In this document: in pieces, positions 42,394 to 51,963 of the stretch
Numbering within the stretch: position 1 is the stretch's first letter
Layout of the letters: every line of letters starts with the position of its first letter
NCBI GenBank assembly: GCA_016186995.1
Contig: JACPKQ010000027.1
Location: 61,022 to 125,021 of the forward strand
DNA: 64,000 nt
Origin: Deltaproteobacteria bacterium
GTDB lineage: Bacteria > Bdellovibrionota > JACOXK01
Direction of reading: 5' to 3'
Made by a program: the position numbers and the translations under genes
The notes under the pieces: generated by a model
What the model was told of the DNA's origin: nothing
The model's input: only the letters and a program-made list of their open reading frames with translations
The model's database searches: none

Positions 42394-44658
42394 ATGTTCA
42401 ACATGCCTTTTTTGAAAAATATAAAACATGCTTTTTATATATCTCTCTTTCTTATTTTCTTTCTGATTATTTCATTTGTTCTCTACTATCAACATTTAAA
42501 CCGTATTATTATTACAAGATTTGAAACAAAAAAGTGGGAAATTCCTTCAAAAGTTTTTTCGAGTTCTTATCTCATCTATCCAGGTCAAATTCTTTTAAAT
42601 GATCTCTTTTTTGAAAGATTAGAAAGGCTCGGATATCAGAAAACGGACTCTTACAGCCTCAAACCAGGTGAGTATCGACTTTTAGATCTAAAACTTGAAA
42701 TATTCTTACACCCTATTTTTCTACCTCAAAAAATAAAAGCCCCTCAAAAGGTGCTCATCCATTTTGATGACACCCATACAGTTCACAATATTGTTGACCC
42801 CGCAAGGGAAGTGCAACTTCCTTCAATTGAGCTTGAGCCAGAACTCATTGCTCTTCTTTTTAAAGAAAATGCGGAAGAAAGAAGAATTGTAAGACTTCAA
42901 GATATTCCTCCTGATCTCCTTCAAGCTATTTTAGCCATCGAAGATGAACGGTTTTTAGAACATAAGGGTATCGACCCACAAGGTATTTTAAGAGCGCTTC
43001 TTCAAAATCTTAAAAAAGGAAGGTTTGCACAGGGTGGTAGCACCCTCACCCAACAACTGGTTAAGAATTTCTTCCTTAATCAGAAAAAAACTTTGAGAAG
43101 AAAAATAACTGAAGTCTTTATGGCTTTTATGATCGAAAATAAATATTCAAAAGATGAAATTTTAGAAACATATATTAATGAAATTTACTTTGGGAATCGT
43201 GGCCCTGTCGCTATTCATGGTGTTGCAGAAGCTGCACTGTTTTATTTTTCGAAAGATCTTAAAAATCTTTCTCTCTCGGAAGGCGCGCTTCTGGCAGGCA
43301 TGATTCAAGCACCTAATCGCTATTCCCCACTTAAAAACCTTGAGCGATCCATCACAAGAAGAAACACCGTCCTTAAAAAAATGCTTGAGCTTAAAAAAAT
43401 TACTCGAAATGAGTACATCCAAGCAAAAAAAGAAAAAATTCTTTTACAACCTTCTGCCCTCAATGTAGGGAAACAAGCTCCCTTCTTCATTGACTATGTT
43501 TATAAAGAACTTGAGCGGAAATACTCACAAGAAGCTCTCAACTCAGAAGGACTGACTATTTTTACAACGCTTGATGTATCTTTTCAAAATGCAGCTCAAA
43601 AAATAGCAGAGAATCATTTAAGTTATTTAGAATCAACAGAACCTAACCTTAAAGATATCGATGAAAAACTCCAGGTAGCGCTTTTAAGTATGGAACCCTA
43701 TACAGGATATATAAAAACTCTTCTTGGGGGAAGAAATTACCAAGAAACTCAATTTAACCGCGTTTTTCAGGCAAAACGCCAACCTGGATCATTGTTTAAA
43801 CCTTTTATTTACACAACTGCTTTTGAGCTCTTCCCACAAAAATATACTTTAACGACACGACTGTATGACGAACCTTTTCTCCTTCACTATGAAGGTCAAA
43901 CATGGTCTCCACAAAACTATGATGAAACTTATAAAGGCCCTATTCTTTTAAGAGAAGCTCTCGAACAATCCATTAATGTTCCTTCTGCAAAGTTGGCATG
44001 GGAAGTAGGAATTTCAAACATTATTAAAACAGCTCATAAAATGGGAATTGAAAGCAACCTTCCCACAGTGCCCTCTCTTGCGTTAGGAACTGCTGAAGTA
44101 AGCCCCATTGAAATCACCGTTGCTTATGCCACTCTTGCAAATGAAGGATTTAAGACCCATCCAACAGCAATTAAAAAAGTAATGGATCGTCACGGTCATG
44201 TTCTTGAAAAAAGAGATATAGAAATAAAACAAATTTTAAAACCTGAAACAGCATACCTCATGACTTATTTGCTTCAAGGGGTTCTTGAACGTGGTACGGG
44301 AAGGTTTGCCCGCGACATGGGTTTTACACAAAATGCCTCAGGCAAAACAGGAACAACCTCTGATTTTAATGATGCTTGGTTCGTGGGTTATACCCCAGAT
44401 CTTGTAACAACCGTATGGGTGGGCTTTGATAAAGAAAATAAAGTAGGGCTTACAGGAGCGAGAGCCGCTTTGCCCATATGGACACTTTATATGAAAGAAG
44501 CCCATAAAGACAGAAAAACAAAAGATTTCACGCCTCCGGCTTCACTTATTTTCAAAAATATAGATCCAAACATCGGATGTCTTGTGAAAAGTGGAAAAGA
44601 GCCTTATTTTAAAGAGGCCTTTATAAAAGGTACAGAACCTAAAGAATATTGTGAATAA
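42394..44658 (+). CDS. mrcB: penicillin-binding protein 1B-type bifunctional peptidoglycan synthase
   Basis: 754 residues. One N-terminal membrane helix (12-32) is followed by a UB2H-like domain (FETKKWEIPSKVFSSSYLIY, about 45-120). The GT51 transglycosylase has the catalytic Glu in AILAIEDERFLEHKGIDPQG (near 180) and the signature GGSTLTQQLVKNFFLN. The transpeptidase has the Ser in RQPGSLFKPFIY (SxxK, near 466), SIN in QSINVPSAKL and KTG in ASGKTGTTSDFNDAWF (near 650). It polymerises glycan chains and cross-links peptides. Complete and probably essential. It is followed by a 31-base remnant of family E. Confidence 0.95.
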   Translation: MFNMPFLKNIKHAFYISLFLIFFLIISFVLYYQHLNRIIITRFETKKWEIPSKVFSSSYLIYPGQILLNDLFFERLERLGYQKTDSYSLKPGEYRLLDLKLEIFLHPIFLPQKIKAPQKVLIHFDDTHTVHNIVDPAREVQLPSIELEPELIALLFKENAEERRIVRLQDIPPDLLQAILAIEDERFLEHKGIDPQGILRALLQNLKKGRFAQGGSTLTQQLVKNFFLNQKKTLRRKITEVFMAFMIENKYSKDEILETYINEIYFGNRGPVAIHGVAEAALFYFSKDLKNLSLSEGALLAGMIQAPNRYSPLKNLERSITRRNTVLKKMLELKKITRNEYIQAKKEKILLQPSALNVGKQAPFFIDYVYKELERKYSQEALNSEGLTIFTTLDVSFQNAAQKIAENHLSYLESTEPNLKDIDEKLQVALLSMEPYTGYIKTLLGGRNYQETQFNRVFQAKRQPGSLFKPFIYTTAFELFPQKYTLTTRLYDEPFLLHYEGQTWSPQNYDETYKGPILLREALEQSINVPSAKLAWEVGISNIIKTAHKMGIESNLPTVPSLALGTAEVSPIEITVAYATLANEGFKTHPTAIKKVMDRHGHVLEKRDIEIKQILKPETAYLMTYLLQGVLERGTGRFARDMGFTQNASGKTGTTSDFNDAWFVGYTPDLVTTVWVGFDKENKVGLTGARAALPIWTLYMKEAHKDRKTKDFTPPASLIFKNIDPNIGCLVKSGKEPYFKEAFIKGTEPKEYCE

Positions 44659-44683
44659 GTTTTTTATAAGGTGATTATATTAT

Positions 44684-44714
44684 AAGAGATAGGGAAGTAC
44701 TATCCCTATCTCTT
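44684..44714. repeat. minimal (core-less) family E palindrome
   Basis: AAGAGATAGGGA and TCCCTATCTCTT pair over 12 bases around AGTACTA. These are the two ends of family E joined at their shared AGTACT, without the 120-base interior. No T run follows, so it is a poor terminator. Confidence 0.75.
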
Positions 44715-44746
44715 AAACTAAATTACGTTATGTAAACAGAAACAAA

Positions 44747-45256
44747 ATGATGAGATCAAAAAAAATAATTCTATTATTATTGCTGACCACTTCATGTTCT
44801 TTCTTTGAAAGAAAAAGTATTTACAACACTCAGCTTGATTTTGAACCTCAAACACAACAAGAAATTTCAGCGCTTCTCACAATTGAAGAGGGGGTTCTAG
44901 CTCTTTCAGAGAAAAACATTCTCAACGCAAAAAAAAACTTTGAAAATGCAATTGTGATAGATAGGAAAAACCCCTATTCTTATTTTTTTCTTGGGGTGAT
45001 TGCAATTCGAGAAGAAAACCCACAAAAGGCCTTAGGTTACTTTCAAAGAACACTTTCACTTTTACAAAATAAAGACTTTTGGCTTGCACAAACTTATAAA
45101 TATTTAGGAATCTCTAACTATATTCTTGAACAAAATAAAACAGCACAAAGTTTTTTTATAAAATCACAAACTCTAAATTCGGAAGATAAAGAGGTAGAAG
45201 AATATCTTAAGCTTCTTCTGGATTCTTCCCCCGGATCAAGTTCGGGGTCAGAATGA
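44747..45256 (+). CDS. TPR-repeat lipoprotein
   Basis: 169 residues. The lipobox is LLLTTSC|S. Three to four TPR-like helical pairs follow: ALSEKNILNAKKNFENAIVI, SYFFLGVIAIREENPQKALG, AQTYKYLGISNYILEQNKTA. TPR lipoproteins scaffold envelope complexes. The last 13 residues (LDSSPGSSSGSE) and the stop are supplied by a gattcttccccc-type repeat (45218-45258). It follows the PBP1b gene by 88 bases and may act near it. That link is inference. Confidence 0.85.
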   Translation: MMRSKKIILLLLLTTSCSFFERKSIYNTQLDFEPQTQQEISALLTIEEGVLALSEKNILNAKKNFENAIVIDRKNPYSYFFLGVIAIREENPQKALGYFQRTLSLLQNKDFWLAQTYKYLGISNYILEQNKTAQSFFIKSQTLNSEDKEVEEYLKLLLDSSPGSSSGSE

Positions 45257-45258
45257 CA
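45218..45258 (+). repeat. short repeat forming the C-terminus of the TPR lipoprotein
   Basis: ctggattcttcccccggatc...ggggtcagaatgaca, the gattctt/gtcagaatgac repeat type seen also near 19284, 28590 and in the rnr end. The TGA stop lies inside it. Confidence 0.72.
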
Positions 45259-45272
45259 GGCTTCGAAGCCAT

Positions 45273-48002
45273 TTACTGAACACTTTGACTTATGATTTCA
45301 ATAAATTTTGAAGATTCTTGAGCAGAAAACTGATTGTTATCTTCTGGGTCAAAACCATAAAGACGAAAAACAAGTTGATTTAAAATTCTAAAAATATCTC
45401 CCTTCCATTTTTCAAGCTCCATCCACTTTTGAAAAATTTCGTCTTTAAAACCAAGAAAAACTTTAAGATCTTTAGGTAAATAAATGCCCTGTTCCATTTC
45501 ATCCCAATAAAGATTTTCACGCCCCTCTAACTCTGCTTCCAAAATTGAGAGGTAAACAGAATCTGCAAAAATTTTAAGAAATTGACTGTCTAAAGAAATA
45601 ATTTGAAGAAAATCTTCTTCTGATTCAGGATGTTTAAGTCTTCGTGCTTTAAGAAAACAAAAATTCTTAATATCTTTGCAGTCCATTTCTACAAAAACAT
45701 GAGGGTGGTTTTGAAGAGGGCTTTGTTCTTGAAGCGTAAAAATATCTTTTATTCTCTTCCAATTTGTTTTTCCTTCAGTTTGAAAATCTAAGTATTTTTT
45801 TATTTGTTCTTCGACTCGACATTCTTCATCAAAAAGTTTCTGCATCATCTCATAAACAACTTGGGTGTTTCCATATTTTAATTCTAACAACAGCCCAGCC
45901 TCTAAATAAGAAGCGTCTCTCCTGCCAATGGCCGCAAAAAACTGTCCAATTTTTTCTTCTGAAAAATTTTCTTGTATTTTTGAAGACTCACATGAAGGTA
46001 AAGGAATCTGGTAGAGATCACTCTGTGTAAAAGATTTCCTCGATACAGCAGAAAGACACTGTGTTTTATACCAAAACTTAAGGAGTTTTGAATTGAGCAC
46101 AATATTAAGAAGTTTAGGAGTCAAAACATGTGAAGCCTTTTGATAAATAAAAAATTGAAAATCTTTCTTCAGCTCTAAGTCACTTCGCTGATATTGAAAA
46201 TCAGTACCTAAAACCCCTACTTTGTCAGTTGGAATAAGATTGAGAAGATTTTCATCTTCTTCTTGTTGAAAAAGATTTGGATTTTTAACAGTAAAAAGCG
46301 AACTTAAAGGGGGCTTTTTATCCCTTATCTTTTTCAAAATAGGAACATAGGTAAATTCTTCAAGTGAACTCCAGGGAGTTTCAGATAAATCCTGCTGGAG
46401 TACTGGACCAAAAAAAATCTCCATTCTATCATCTGAAATAAGTGAGCCCACTTCACAAACTTCTTGAATGGCTTTATCTACATAATTTAAATCTTCAAAA
46501 TTAAATGTTGATTTTAGCTTACACAGTTTAATTCTATGAGAATCCCTTTCTTCTTTATTCTGACATTTTTCAAAGACGAAAAGATAACGCGGACTTAAAT
46601 GAACACCTAAATCAAAAATACAAAGAACTTTGCTATGTTCTAATAAATATCTTCTAAGTTTCTTTGCCCCTAAAAGCCTAGGCCAGTATTCATCACTCAA
46701 GGCAAAAAGCTTTCCCCCTTCACGAAGCTTTGAAAGCCCAATCATATAATACCAAGAAGAGGCAATCATATCTGTTTCATAAAAGGCCTTGAGCTCAGGA
46801 TAAATTTCCATATATGTTTTAAGATCGCTCTCGTTTTGTTTTGAAGTACACACAATAGTAAAATCAACTTTCTGAGTGTTTTTGACAAAATCATATATTT
46901 TTTTACAATCTCCTTGAGGGTGCTCGATATTTGCAAAACTTTCTTCTTCTGTAAGTAGCTGAGTATCCAACGTACCTGGAATATTGTTTTGATGCACTAA
47001 TCGAAAAGGGTGATAGTGTAAAAGAGAACCCCTTTTAAAAGATTGAATATCCGACATTTCCCACACTAATGTCATTTCAAGAAAGTAAAAAGAAAAAAGA
47101 TCTTTCTCGATAGCTGTAAAATGTTCTGTTAAAAATTCAAATTGCAGATGAGAATTTGATACGGTTTTTTTTATAATAGCAGCAAACTCAGACAAAAACT
47201 GCCCAGAGCCGGCACATAAGTTTAAAATAGATTTTGTCTTTTCATAATGTCCTACCTTGCGTACCAACCCCCCTCTCTCTATCTGCTTTCCAATAAATTC
47301 AACCAATGGAATGGATAACGTTTTTATTTTTAAGGGATCTGCAAAACACTGACAAAAATGTTCAAAAATTTGAGGTATGAAATGGTGCGGATTTTCACGA
47401 AGTTTTGTATCTTCTAAAATTTTCCAATAGTGCTTAATATCTTCTTCACTAAATCTCAACCAACTGTAAGCATTTTGTTTTGAAAAAAGCCATATTTGTC
47501 TTTGAGCTATAAGATTTGCTTCAATTTGAAATAATTTTTTAGAGATGAGTAAATGGTAATCTGTTCTTAAATCCTCTTCATGGATAATTCCTAAATGAAG
47601 CCAGTACTTCAGTAAACATATTTTTGCTAAATTGAAATAACAAGTGCGATAAAGATAAAGGGAAAAAACCTCTTGCTTTTCCTTACTTTCGAACAATTCC
47701 TCTTCTCGAAACTGCCAATCAAGTTTTCTTCTAAAAAGTTTAAAACTAAGAGCTTCAAGCTCTAAAAGTATCGTTTTCTTTCGAGAAGGATTAAGATCAA
47801 AAACTTTATTTTGATTGAGGCCGATTTTTTTATAAATATCTGAAACAAGAGATTCTATCGTTTTGTAGAAATCGTAAGTCTCCCCCTTAAGGGAAAAACC
47901 AAACTGATACCCTTCTAATTTCTGGGACGGACAGGGTTTTTGTACTCCAACATCACAACTTCGGTGGCCTTCCGTTCCCTTTTCTTCTGTAGAGAACTGC
48001 AA
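45273..48002 (-). CDS. N6-adenine-methyltransferase-like protein lacking the NPPY motif
   Basis: 909 residues; TTG start because no ATG precedes the first conserved part and GAGG sits eight bases upstream. Residues 255-275 hold TKSILNLCAGSGQFLSEFAA, a good SAM motif I of Eco57I/type IIG adenine methyltransferases. Where motif IV (NPPY) should follow, near residue 380, the text is DFTIVCTSKQNESDLKTYME. The next blocks are family-like (WYYMIGLSKLREGGKLFALS, LRRYLLEHSKVLCIFDLGVH). A TaqI-like C-terminal part follows (VLNSKLLKFWYKTQC, RKSFTQSDLYQIPLP). Without NPPY, adenine methylation is not expected. It is a possible SAM- or DNA-binding pseudoenzyme. No nuclease motif is recognised. It is preceded by the ATP-grasp gene. 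Confidence 0.72.
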   Translation of the reverse strand: MQFSTEEKGTEGHRSCDVGVQKPCPSQKLEGYQFGFSLKGETYDFYKTIESLVSDIYKKIGLNQNKVFDLNPSRKKTILLELEALSFKLFRRKLDWQFREEELFESKEKQEVFSLYLYRTCYFNLAKICLLKYWLHLGIIHEEDLRTDYHLLISKKLFQIEANLIAQRQIWLFSKQNAYSWLRFSEEDIKHYWKILEDTKLRENPHHFIPQIFEHFCQCFADPLKIKTLSIPLVEFIGKQIERGGLVRKVGHYEKTKSILNLCAGSGQFLSEFAAIIKKTVSNSHLQFEFLTEHFTAIEKDLFSFYFLEMTLVWEMSDIQSFKRGSLLHYHPFRLVHQNNIPGTLDTQLLTEEESFANIEHPQGDCKKIYDFVKNTQKVDFTIVCTSKQNESDLKTYMEIYPELKAFYETDMIASSWYYMIGLSKLREGGKLFALSDEYWPRLLGAKKLRRYLLEHSKVLCIFDLGVHLSPRYLFVFEKCQNKEERDSHRIKLCKLKSTFNFEDLNYVDKAIQEVCEVGSLISDDRMEIFFGPVLQQDLSETPWSSLEEFTYVPILKKIRDKKPPLSSLFTVKNPNLFQQEEDENLLNLIPTDKVGVLGTDFQYQRSDLELKKDFQFFIYQKASHVLTPKLLNIVLNSKLLKFWYKTQCLSAVSRKSFTQSDLYQIPLPSCESSKIQENFSEEKIGQFFAAIGRRDASYLEAGLLLELKYGNTQVVYEMMQKLFDEECRVEEQIKKYLDFQTEGKTNWKRIKDIFTLQEQSPLQNHPHVFVEMDCKDIKNFCFLKARRLKHPESEEDFLQIISLDSQFLKIFADSVYLSILEAELEGRENLYWDEMEQGIYLPKDLKVFLGFKDEIFQKWMELEKWKGDIFRILNQLVFRLYGFDPEDNNQFSAQESSKFIEIISQSVQ

Positions 48003-48124
48003 TGGAAAAACCTCATCGTACTTTAATGCTGGACTGTCAAATTTTACAACTCACTTGAACAAAGTGACTATAACTTAGGAATAAATAAATGACCAGGGAA
48101 AATAATGATTAAATATTGTGCGGG

Positions 48125-49597
48125 TTATAGGGATTTTTCGATTAACTCAATGAGATCATGATCTGCTCTTTTTTCTGCTTCTTTAAATGAACTGCCCAAA
48201 GCGATGACATCGCACTTGGCAACAGGTTTCATGCAGGCTGTGTTATAAAAAAGAAAATGTCCTTTTTGATTGTGAGGTTGATACAGTTCCTCTCTTCGAA
48301 AAATAGAAAGAAATTTTTTGAAAGAAAGTCCTTTGAGTTTGGGATGGATCACATCAATAGCTTTGTAACTTAATTTATGATGATTTCCAAAAAGTCGATT
48401 CATAAAAGACATAGGAAGCGAAGTTCCTCCCCATCTTCCATTACACTCAACTAACTGAATTTCACATTGGTCATAAGAATCACCACAAACAATAAGATCA
48501 AAAGAACAACGCCCTACATACCCTAAATATTGGAAAAAAAGTGCCATCAAAAAAGTTTTTTTAGCAATGAGGTCGTTCAACCTTGAAGGTAACGTAGAAG
48601 GACGACTTCCTTGAAAGATTTTAGTTTCACCTTGAAGAAATTGTTCAAAAATACCTTCAATAATAGGATACCCTTCACGTGGGTGCGGAATCCAGACTTG
48701 AGCGGAAGGAGATGTTAAAACATTTTCTCTCCACTGAACAGCACAAACAGTATCCCCATCTGTCCAATCATGTCTTGCAAGATCTAAATAAATTTTTTCT
48801 TTAAGTTCTTCATCCGAAAGAGCTTTGAGATTTTCAGATCTGTAAACAATGTTACCCATAGCAGAAGCATAATCTGCAATCTTAAGTGCCACTTTTGGAA
48901 ACTGAGGAATGAGAACTTTGAGACAATCAACAATGGCTTCTAAATGATTAGCCCACTTTGCTTGAGGAACCTCATTGCTGCCTAAAATTTTCCTTACAAA
49001 ATAAGTAAAGAAAGCTTTATCATTAGCCCATTTACAAACATAAGGAGGTGGCGCAAAAACTTTTATTTTTCTTCCCACCTTTTTGGAAAGATCGATAGCT
49101 ACTTCCCACACATCTTTCACCCCCATATAAGGGTGAAGGTATTCAATTTTTTTCTTTTTTACTTCTTTGGCTAATTTATCTAAAGAATGTTGGTGACTGG
49201 AAATTTTTTTAGCAATAAGAAAATTATGGTACTTTTTTTCTTCAATAGGAACATAAGTAGGCCTCCCAATACCTAAATATTTTTCATCATAATCTTCCAA
49301 AGCTGGATCAAGTGGAAATGTACCACAAATAATGTCAGAACTTCCTGCTAAAACACGAAGACGATACTGATAAAACTCAACTCCAATAATATTATCTAAA
49401 AAGGGAATACCGCTAAAATCACACACAACAAGAGAAGGGGTATCAGATTGTGTGTCAGTTACCTGATAAGGAATATATCGTTTTTTTAGATCTTGAATAT
49501 GACTTCTTTCCAAAAAGGAGGAAGCAAGCTTTTCGATATGACTTCTCTCATCCTCACTTGGAATAAACTCATAAAGTGGGCTTAAAACTATCTTCAT
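48125..49597 (-). CDS. ATP-grasp ligase-like protein (possibly peptide/amide ligase)
   Basis: 490 residues, no signal peptide. The N-terminal half looks like a pre-ATP-grasp domain (SLVVCDFSGIPFLDN, GRPTYVPIEEKKYHNFLIAK). The C-terminal half has EGYPIIEGIFEQFLQGETKI, FQYLGYVGRCSFDLIV and the metal-binding ending CEIQLVECNGRWGGTSLPMS (ExNxRxGG). This matches ATP-grasp enzymes that join a carboxylate to an amine or thiol through acyl phosphate. It resembles the PGM1-type peptide ligases in outline, but substrate and pathway are unknown. It lies 122 bases upstream of the methyltransferase-like gene on the same strand, so a two-gene unit is possible. Confidence 0.68.
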   Translation of the reverse strand: MKIVLSPLYEFIPSEDERSHIEKLASSFLERSHIQDLKKRYIPYQVTDTQSDTPSLVVCDFSGIPFLDNIIGVEFYQYRLRVLAGSSDIICGTFPLDPALEDYDEKYLGIGRPTYVPIEEKKYHNFLIAKKISSHQHSLDKLAKEVKKKKIEYLHPYMGVKDVWEVAIDLSKKVGRKIKVFAPPPYVCKWANDKAFFTYFVRKILGSNEVPQAKWANHLEAIVDCLKVLIPQFPKVALKIADYASAMGNIVYRSENLKALSDEELKEKIYLDLARHDWTDGDTVCAVQWRENVLTSPSAQVWIPHPREGYPIIEGIFEQFLQGETKIFQGSRPSTLPSRLNDLIAKKTFLMALFFQYLGYVGRCSFDLIVCGDSYDQCEIQLVECNGRWGGTSLPMSFMNRLFGNHHKLSYKAIDVIHPKLKGLSFKKFLSIFRREELYQPHNQKGHFLFYNTACMKPVAKCDVIALGSSFKEAEKRADHDLIELIEKSL

Positions 49598-49706
49598 CAG
49601 GCACTTTATCGTCTTATCTATAAAAAATCTTAATGGTTATTATGGTTTAGGCTTGGTGTTAAAGGGTCATTATGAGACCTACAAGACTTATGATATAAGC
49701 GCCTCC

Positions 49707-50267
49707 ATGAGAATTACAGGGGGTATTTTTAGAAGTTTGTCCTTAGATTATACTCACAACAAATGGGTACGCCCCACTTCTGACAAAGTAAGACAAGCTG
49801 TTTTTAATATGTTGGGAAGCTTGGAAGGCAAAACTTTTGCTGATGTATTTTCTGGAACAGGGAGTGTAGGGCTTGAAGCCTTAAGCCGAGGGGCTTCTTA
49901 CGTCTTTTTTTTAGACCATAACCCAGAGCTTATTAAAAAAAATATAACTAAAATAAAAGCTTTAAATTACAAAATTTTAGGGGGTAGACTCCCACAATCT
50001 TTGAAAAAACTAGATTTCCGCCCTGATATTTACTTTATTGATCCACCCTTTCATGATTTAAAAATTTTAGAACAAACCCTTTTAGCTTTGGAAGACTTCT
50101 CTCATCCTGAAACCCTTTTCATTGTACAACAAAGTTCACGCATTCAAAGCCCAAGAAAAACACTTCACATTGTGAAAGAAAAAAACTATGGTGAAAGTAA
50201 AATTATTTTTTATAAACGGAAAGAATTGGAGTGCATCCAAGGAAATGGTTTGACGTATCAAAGATGA
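49707..50267 (+). CDS. rsmD: 16S rRNA (guanine966-N2)-methyltransferase
   Basis: 186 residues from ATG 49707 (MRITGGIFRSLSL), which matches the family start; an in-frame TTG further upstream (49653) is rejected. Landmarks are RPTSDKVRQAVFNML, the SAM loop FADVFSGTGSVGLEALSRGA and the catalytic IYFIDPPFHD. It methylates G966 of 16S rRNA. It opens the rsmD-coaD operon, a very common bacterial pair. Confidence 0.94.
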   Translation: MRITGGIFRSLSLDYTHNKWVRPTSDKVRQAVFNMLGSLEGKTFADVFSGTGSVGLEALSRGASYVFFLDHNPELIKKNITKIKALNYKILGGRLPQSLKKLDFRPDIYFIDPPFHDLKILEQTLLALEDFSHPETLFIVQQSSRIQSPRKTLHIVKEKNYGESKIIFYKRKELECIQGNGLTYQR

Positions 50268-50283
50268 CAAAGGGTGTAAAAAT

Positions 50284-50763
50284 ATGAAAAAAATTGCTGT
50301 CTTTCCAGGTTCTTTTGATCCTATAACAAACGGGCACTTAAATCTTATTGAAAGGGCCTCCGCTCTTTTTGATAAACTTATTATATTGATCGCTGAATCT
50401 CCGGATAAAAAAACTCTTTTTACGGTACAAGAACGAACAGAAATGATTGAAAAAGTATGTGAAAAATTTACCCATGTTGAAGTAGATTCTACCTCAGGAC
50501 TTCTTGTGAATTACGCACAGAAAAAAGGGGCATGTGTTGTTGTTCGTGGGCTTCGTGCCACAAGCGATTTTGAGTATGAATTCCAAATGGCTTCTATGAA
50601 TAAAAAATTAAATCCGAAAATTGAAACATTTTTTATGATGACAGGAGAAAAATATTTTTACATTAGTTCACGTACCATTAAAGAAGTTGTCAGTCTCGGG
50701 GGGAGTATTGACAGCTTTGTCCCTCAAATTGTAGCACAAAAACTTAAAGAAAAATTCTCATGA
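50284..50763 (+). CDS. coaD: phosphopantetheine adenylyltransferase
   Basis: 159 residues. AVFPGSFDPITNGHLNLIER carries the TxGH nucleotidyltransferase motif. VVVRGLRATSDFEYEFQMAS binds phosphopantetheine. YISSRTIKEVVSLGGSI is the ATP-binding end (SSxxKE variant SSRTIKE). It makes dephospho-CoA from 4'-phosphopantetheine and ATP. The stop overlaps the following start by four bases. Confidence 0.97.
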   Translation: MKKIAVFPGSFDPITNGHLNLIERASALFDKLIILIAESPDKKTLFTVQERTEMIEKVCEKFTHVEVDSTSGLLVNYAQKKGACVVVRGLRATSDFEYEFQMASMNKKLNPKIETFFMMTGEKYFYISSRTIKEVVSLGGSIDSFVPQIVAQKLKEKFS

Positions 50764-51938
50764 AAATTTCAAAACGAACTCTACAACTTAAACCCTCTCC
50801 AACACTAGCCATCACAGCTAAAGCTTTAGAGCTCAAAGCCCAAGGAAAAGATATTATTTCCTTGAGTGCTGGGGAGCCTGATTTTGACACGCCTCTTTCC
50901 ATTAAAGAAGCCGCAGAAGAAGCTATAAAAGAGGGTTTTACAAAATACACTGCCGTCCCAGGCATTCTAGAACTCAGAAAAGCGATTTCTAGAAAAACTC
51001 TACACGAAAAAAATATAAACTACGAACCCAACGAAATTATTGTTACTTGTGGAGCAAAGCATGCGATTTATAACTTTTTCCAATGCACGTTGAATGCTCG
51101 CGATGAAGTTCTTATCCCCTCCCCCTACTGGGTTTCTTATCCTCCCATGGTAAGCCTTGCAGAAGGAACACCTATTATTGTCCAACTTCAGGAAAAAGAT
51201 AATTTTAAAATAACTCCTGAAATATTAAAAAAAAATATATCAAACAAAACAAAAATACTTGTTCTTGTTTCTCCTTCAAACCCAACTGGCTCTCTTTACA
51301 CCCAAGAAGAATTAGAAAAACTCATTCCACTCATCAGGGAAAAAAATCTTTTTGTTCTTTGTGATGATATTTATGAATCTCTTATTTACGATAATAAGGA
51401 ACCAGCCCATCTTCTTAAAATAGACCCTACACTTAAAAGTCAGCTTATCCATGTAAGCGGAGTTTCAAAATCTTTTGCTATGACAGGCTGGCGAATTGGT
51501 TGGGCGTGTGGTCCTCACAATATTATAGAAACCATGGGTCATCTCCAAAGCCAAAGTACTTCTAACCCAAACTCGATTGCCCAAAAGGCAGCTCTTTTTG
51601 GTATTACCCATGACATACCTGAATTAGAAAAAATGAAAAAAACATTTGAAAAAAGAAGAGATTTTGTATGCGATAGACTCTCTCGAATAAAAAACATAAG
51701 TTTTGTAAAACCCCAAGGAGCCTTTTTTGTTTTTGTTAACATTTCTTCTTTTTCAAAAGATTCCGTTTTTTTTTCTCAATTCATGCTCGAAAAAGCAGGC
51801 CTTGCTTTTGTTCCCGGAAAAGAATTTGGCCTTGATGGCTATATTCGTATGAGTTTTGCAAACTCTTTTGAAGAACTGAATGAAGCCTTAAATCGATTTG
51901 AAAAGGCTCTTTCAACACACTTCATTGACATTAAATAA
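50760..51938 (+). CDS. aspC: class I aminotransferase (aspartate aminotransferase type)
   Basis: 392 residues. PLP enzyme of aminotransferase subfamily I-gamma: LSAGEPDFDTPLSIKEAAEE, VTCGAKHAIYNFFQ, ILVLVSPSNPTGSLY, FVLCDDIYESLIYD and the PLP Lys in HVSGVSKSFAMTGWRIGWA. It moves the amino group between aspartate and 2-oxoglutarate; such enzymes also accept other acids. The gene overlaps coaD by four bases and precedes the serine genes, so a general amino-acid operon is likely. Confidence 0.93.
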   Translation: MKISKRTLQLKPSPTLAITAKALELKAQGKDIISLSAGEPDFDTPLSIKEAAEEAIKEGFTKYTAVPGILELRKAISRKTLHEKNINYEPNEIIVTCGAKHAIYNFFQCTLNARDEVLIPSPYWVSYPPMVSLAEGTPIIVQLQEKDNFKITPEILKKNISNKTKILVLVSPSNPTGSLYTQEELEKLIPLIREKNLFVLCDDIYESLIYDNKEPAHLLKIDPTLKSQLIHVSGVSKSFAMTGWRIGWACGPHNIIETMGHLQSQSTSNPNSIAQKAALFGITHDIPELEKMKKTFEKRRDFVCDRLSRIKNISFVKPQGAFFVFVNISSFSKDSVFFSQFMLEKAGLAFVPGKEFGLDGYIRMSFANSFEELNEALNRFEKALSTHFIDIK

Positions 51939-51963
51939 CCCCACGTTTATTCCTTAAGAAAAC

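Noticed and set aside
45273..49597. Intact restriction-modification system
   Set aside because: The methyltransferase-like protein lacks NPPY and no nuclease or specificity subunit is nearby; the ATP-grasp gene is not a restriction gene.
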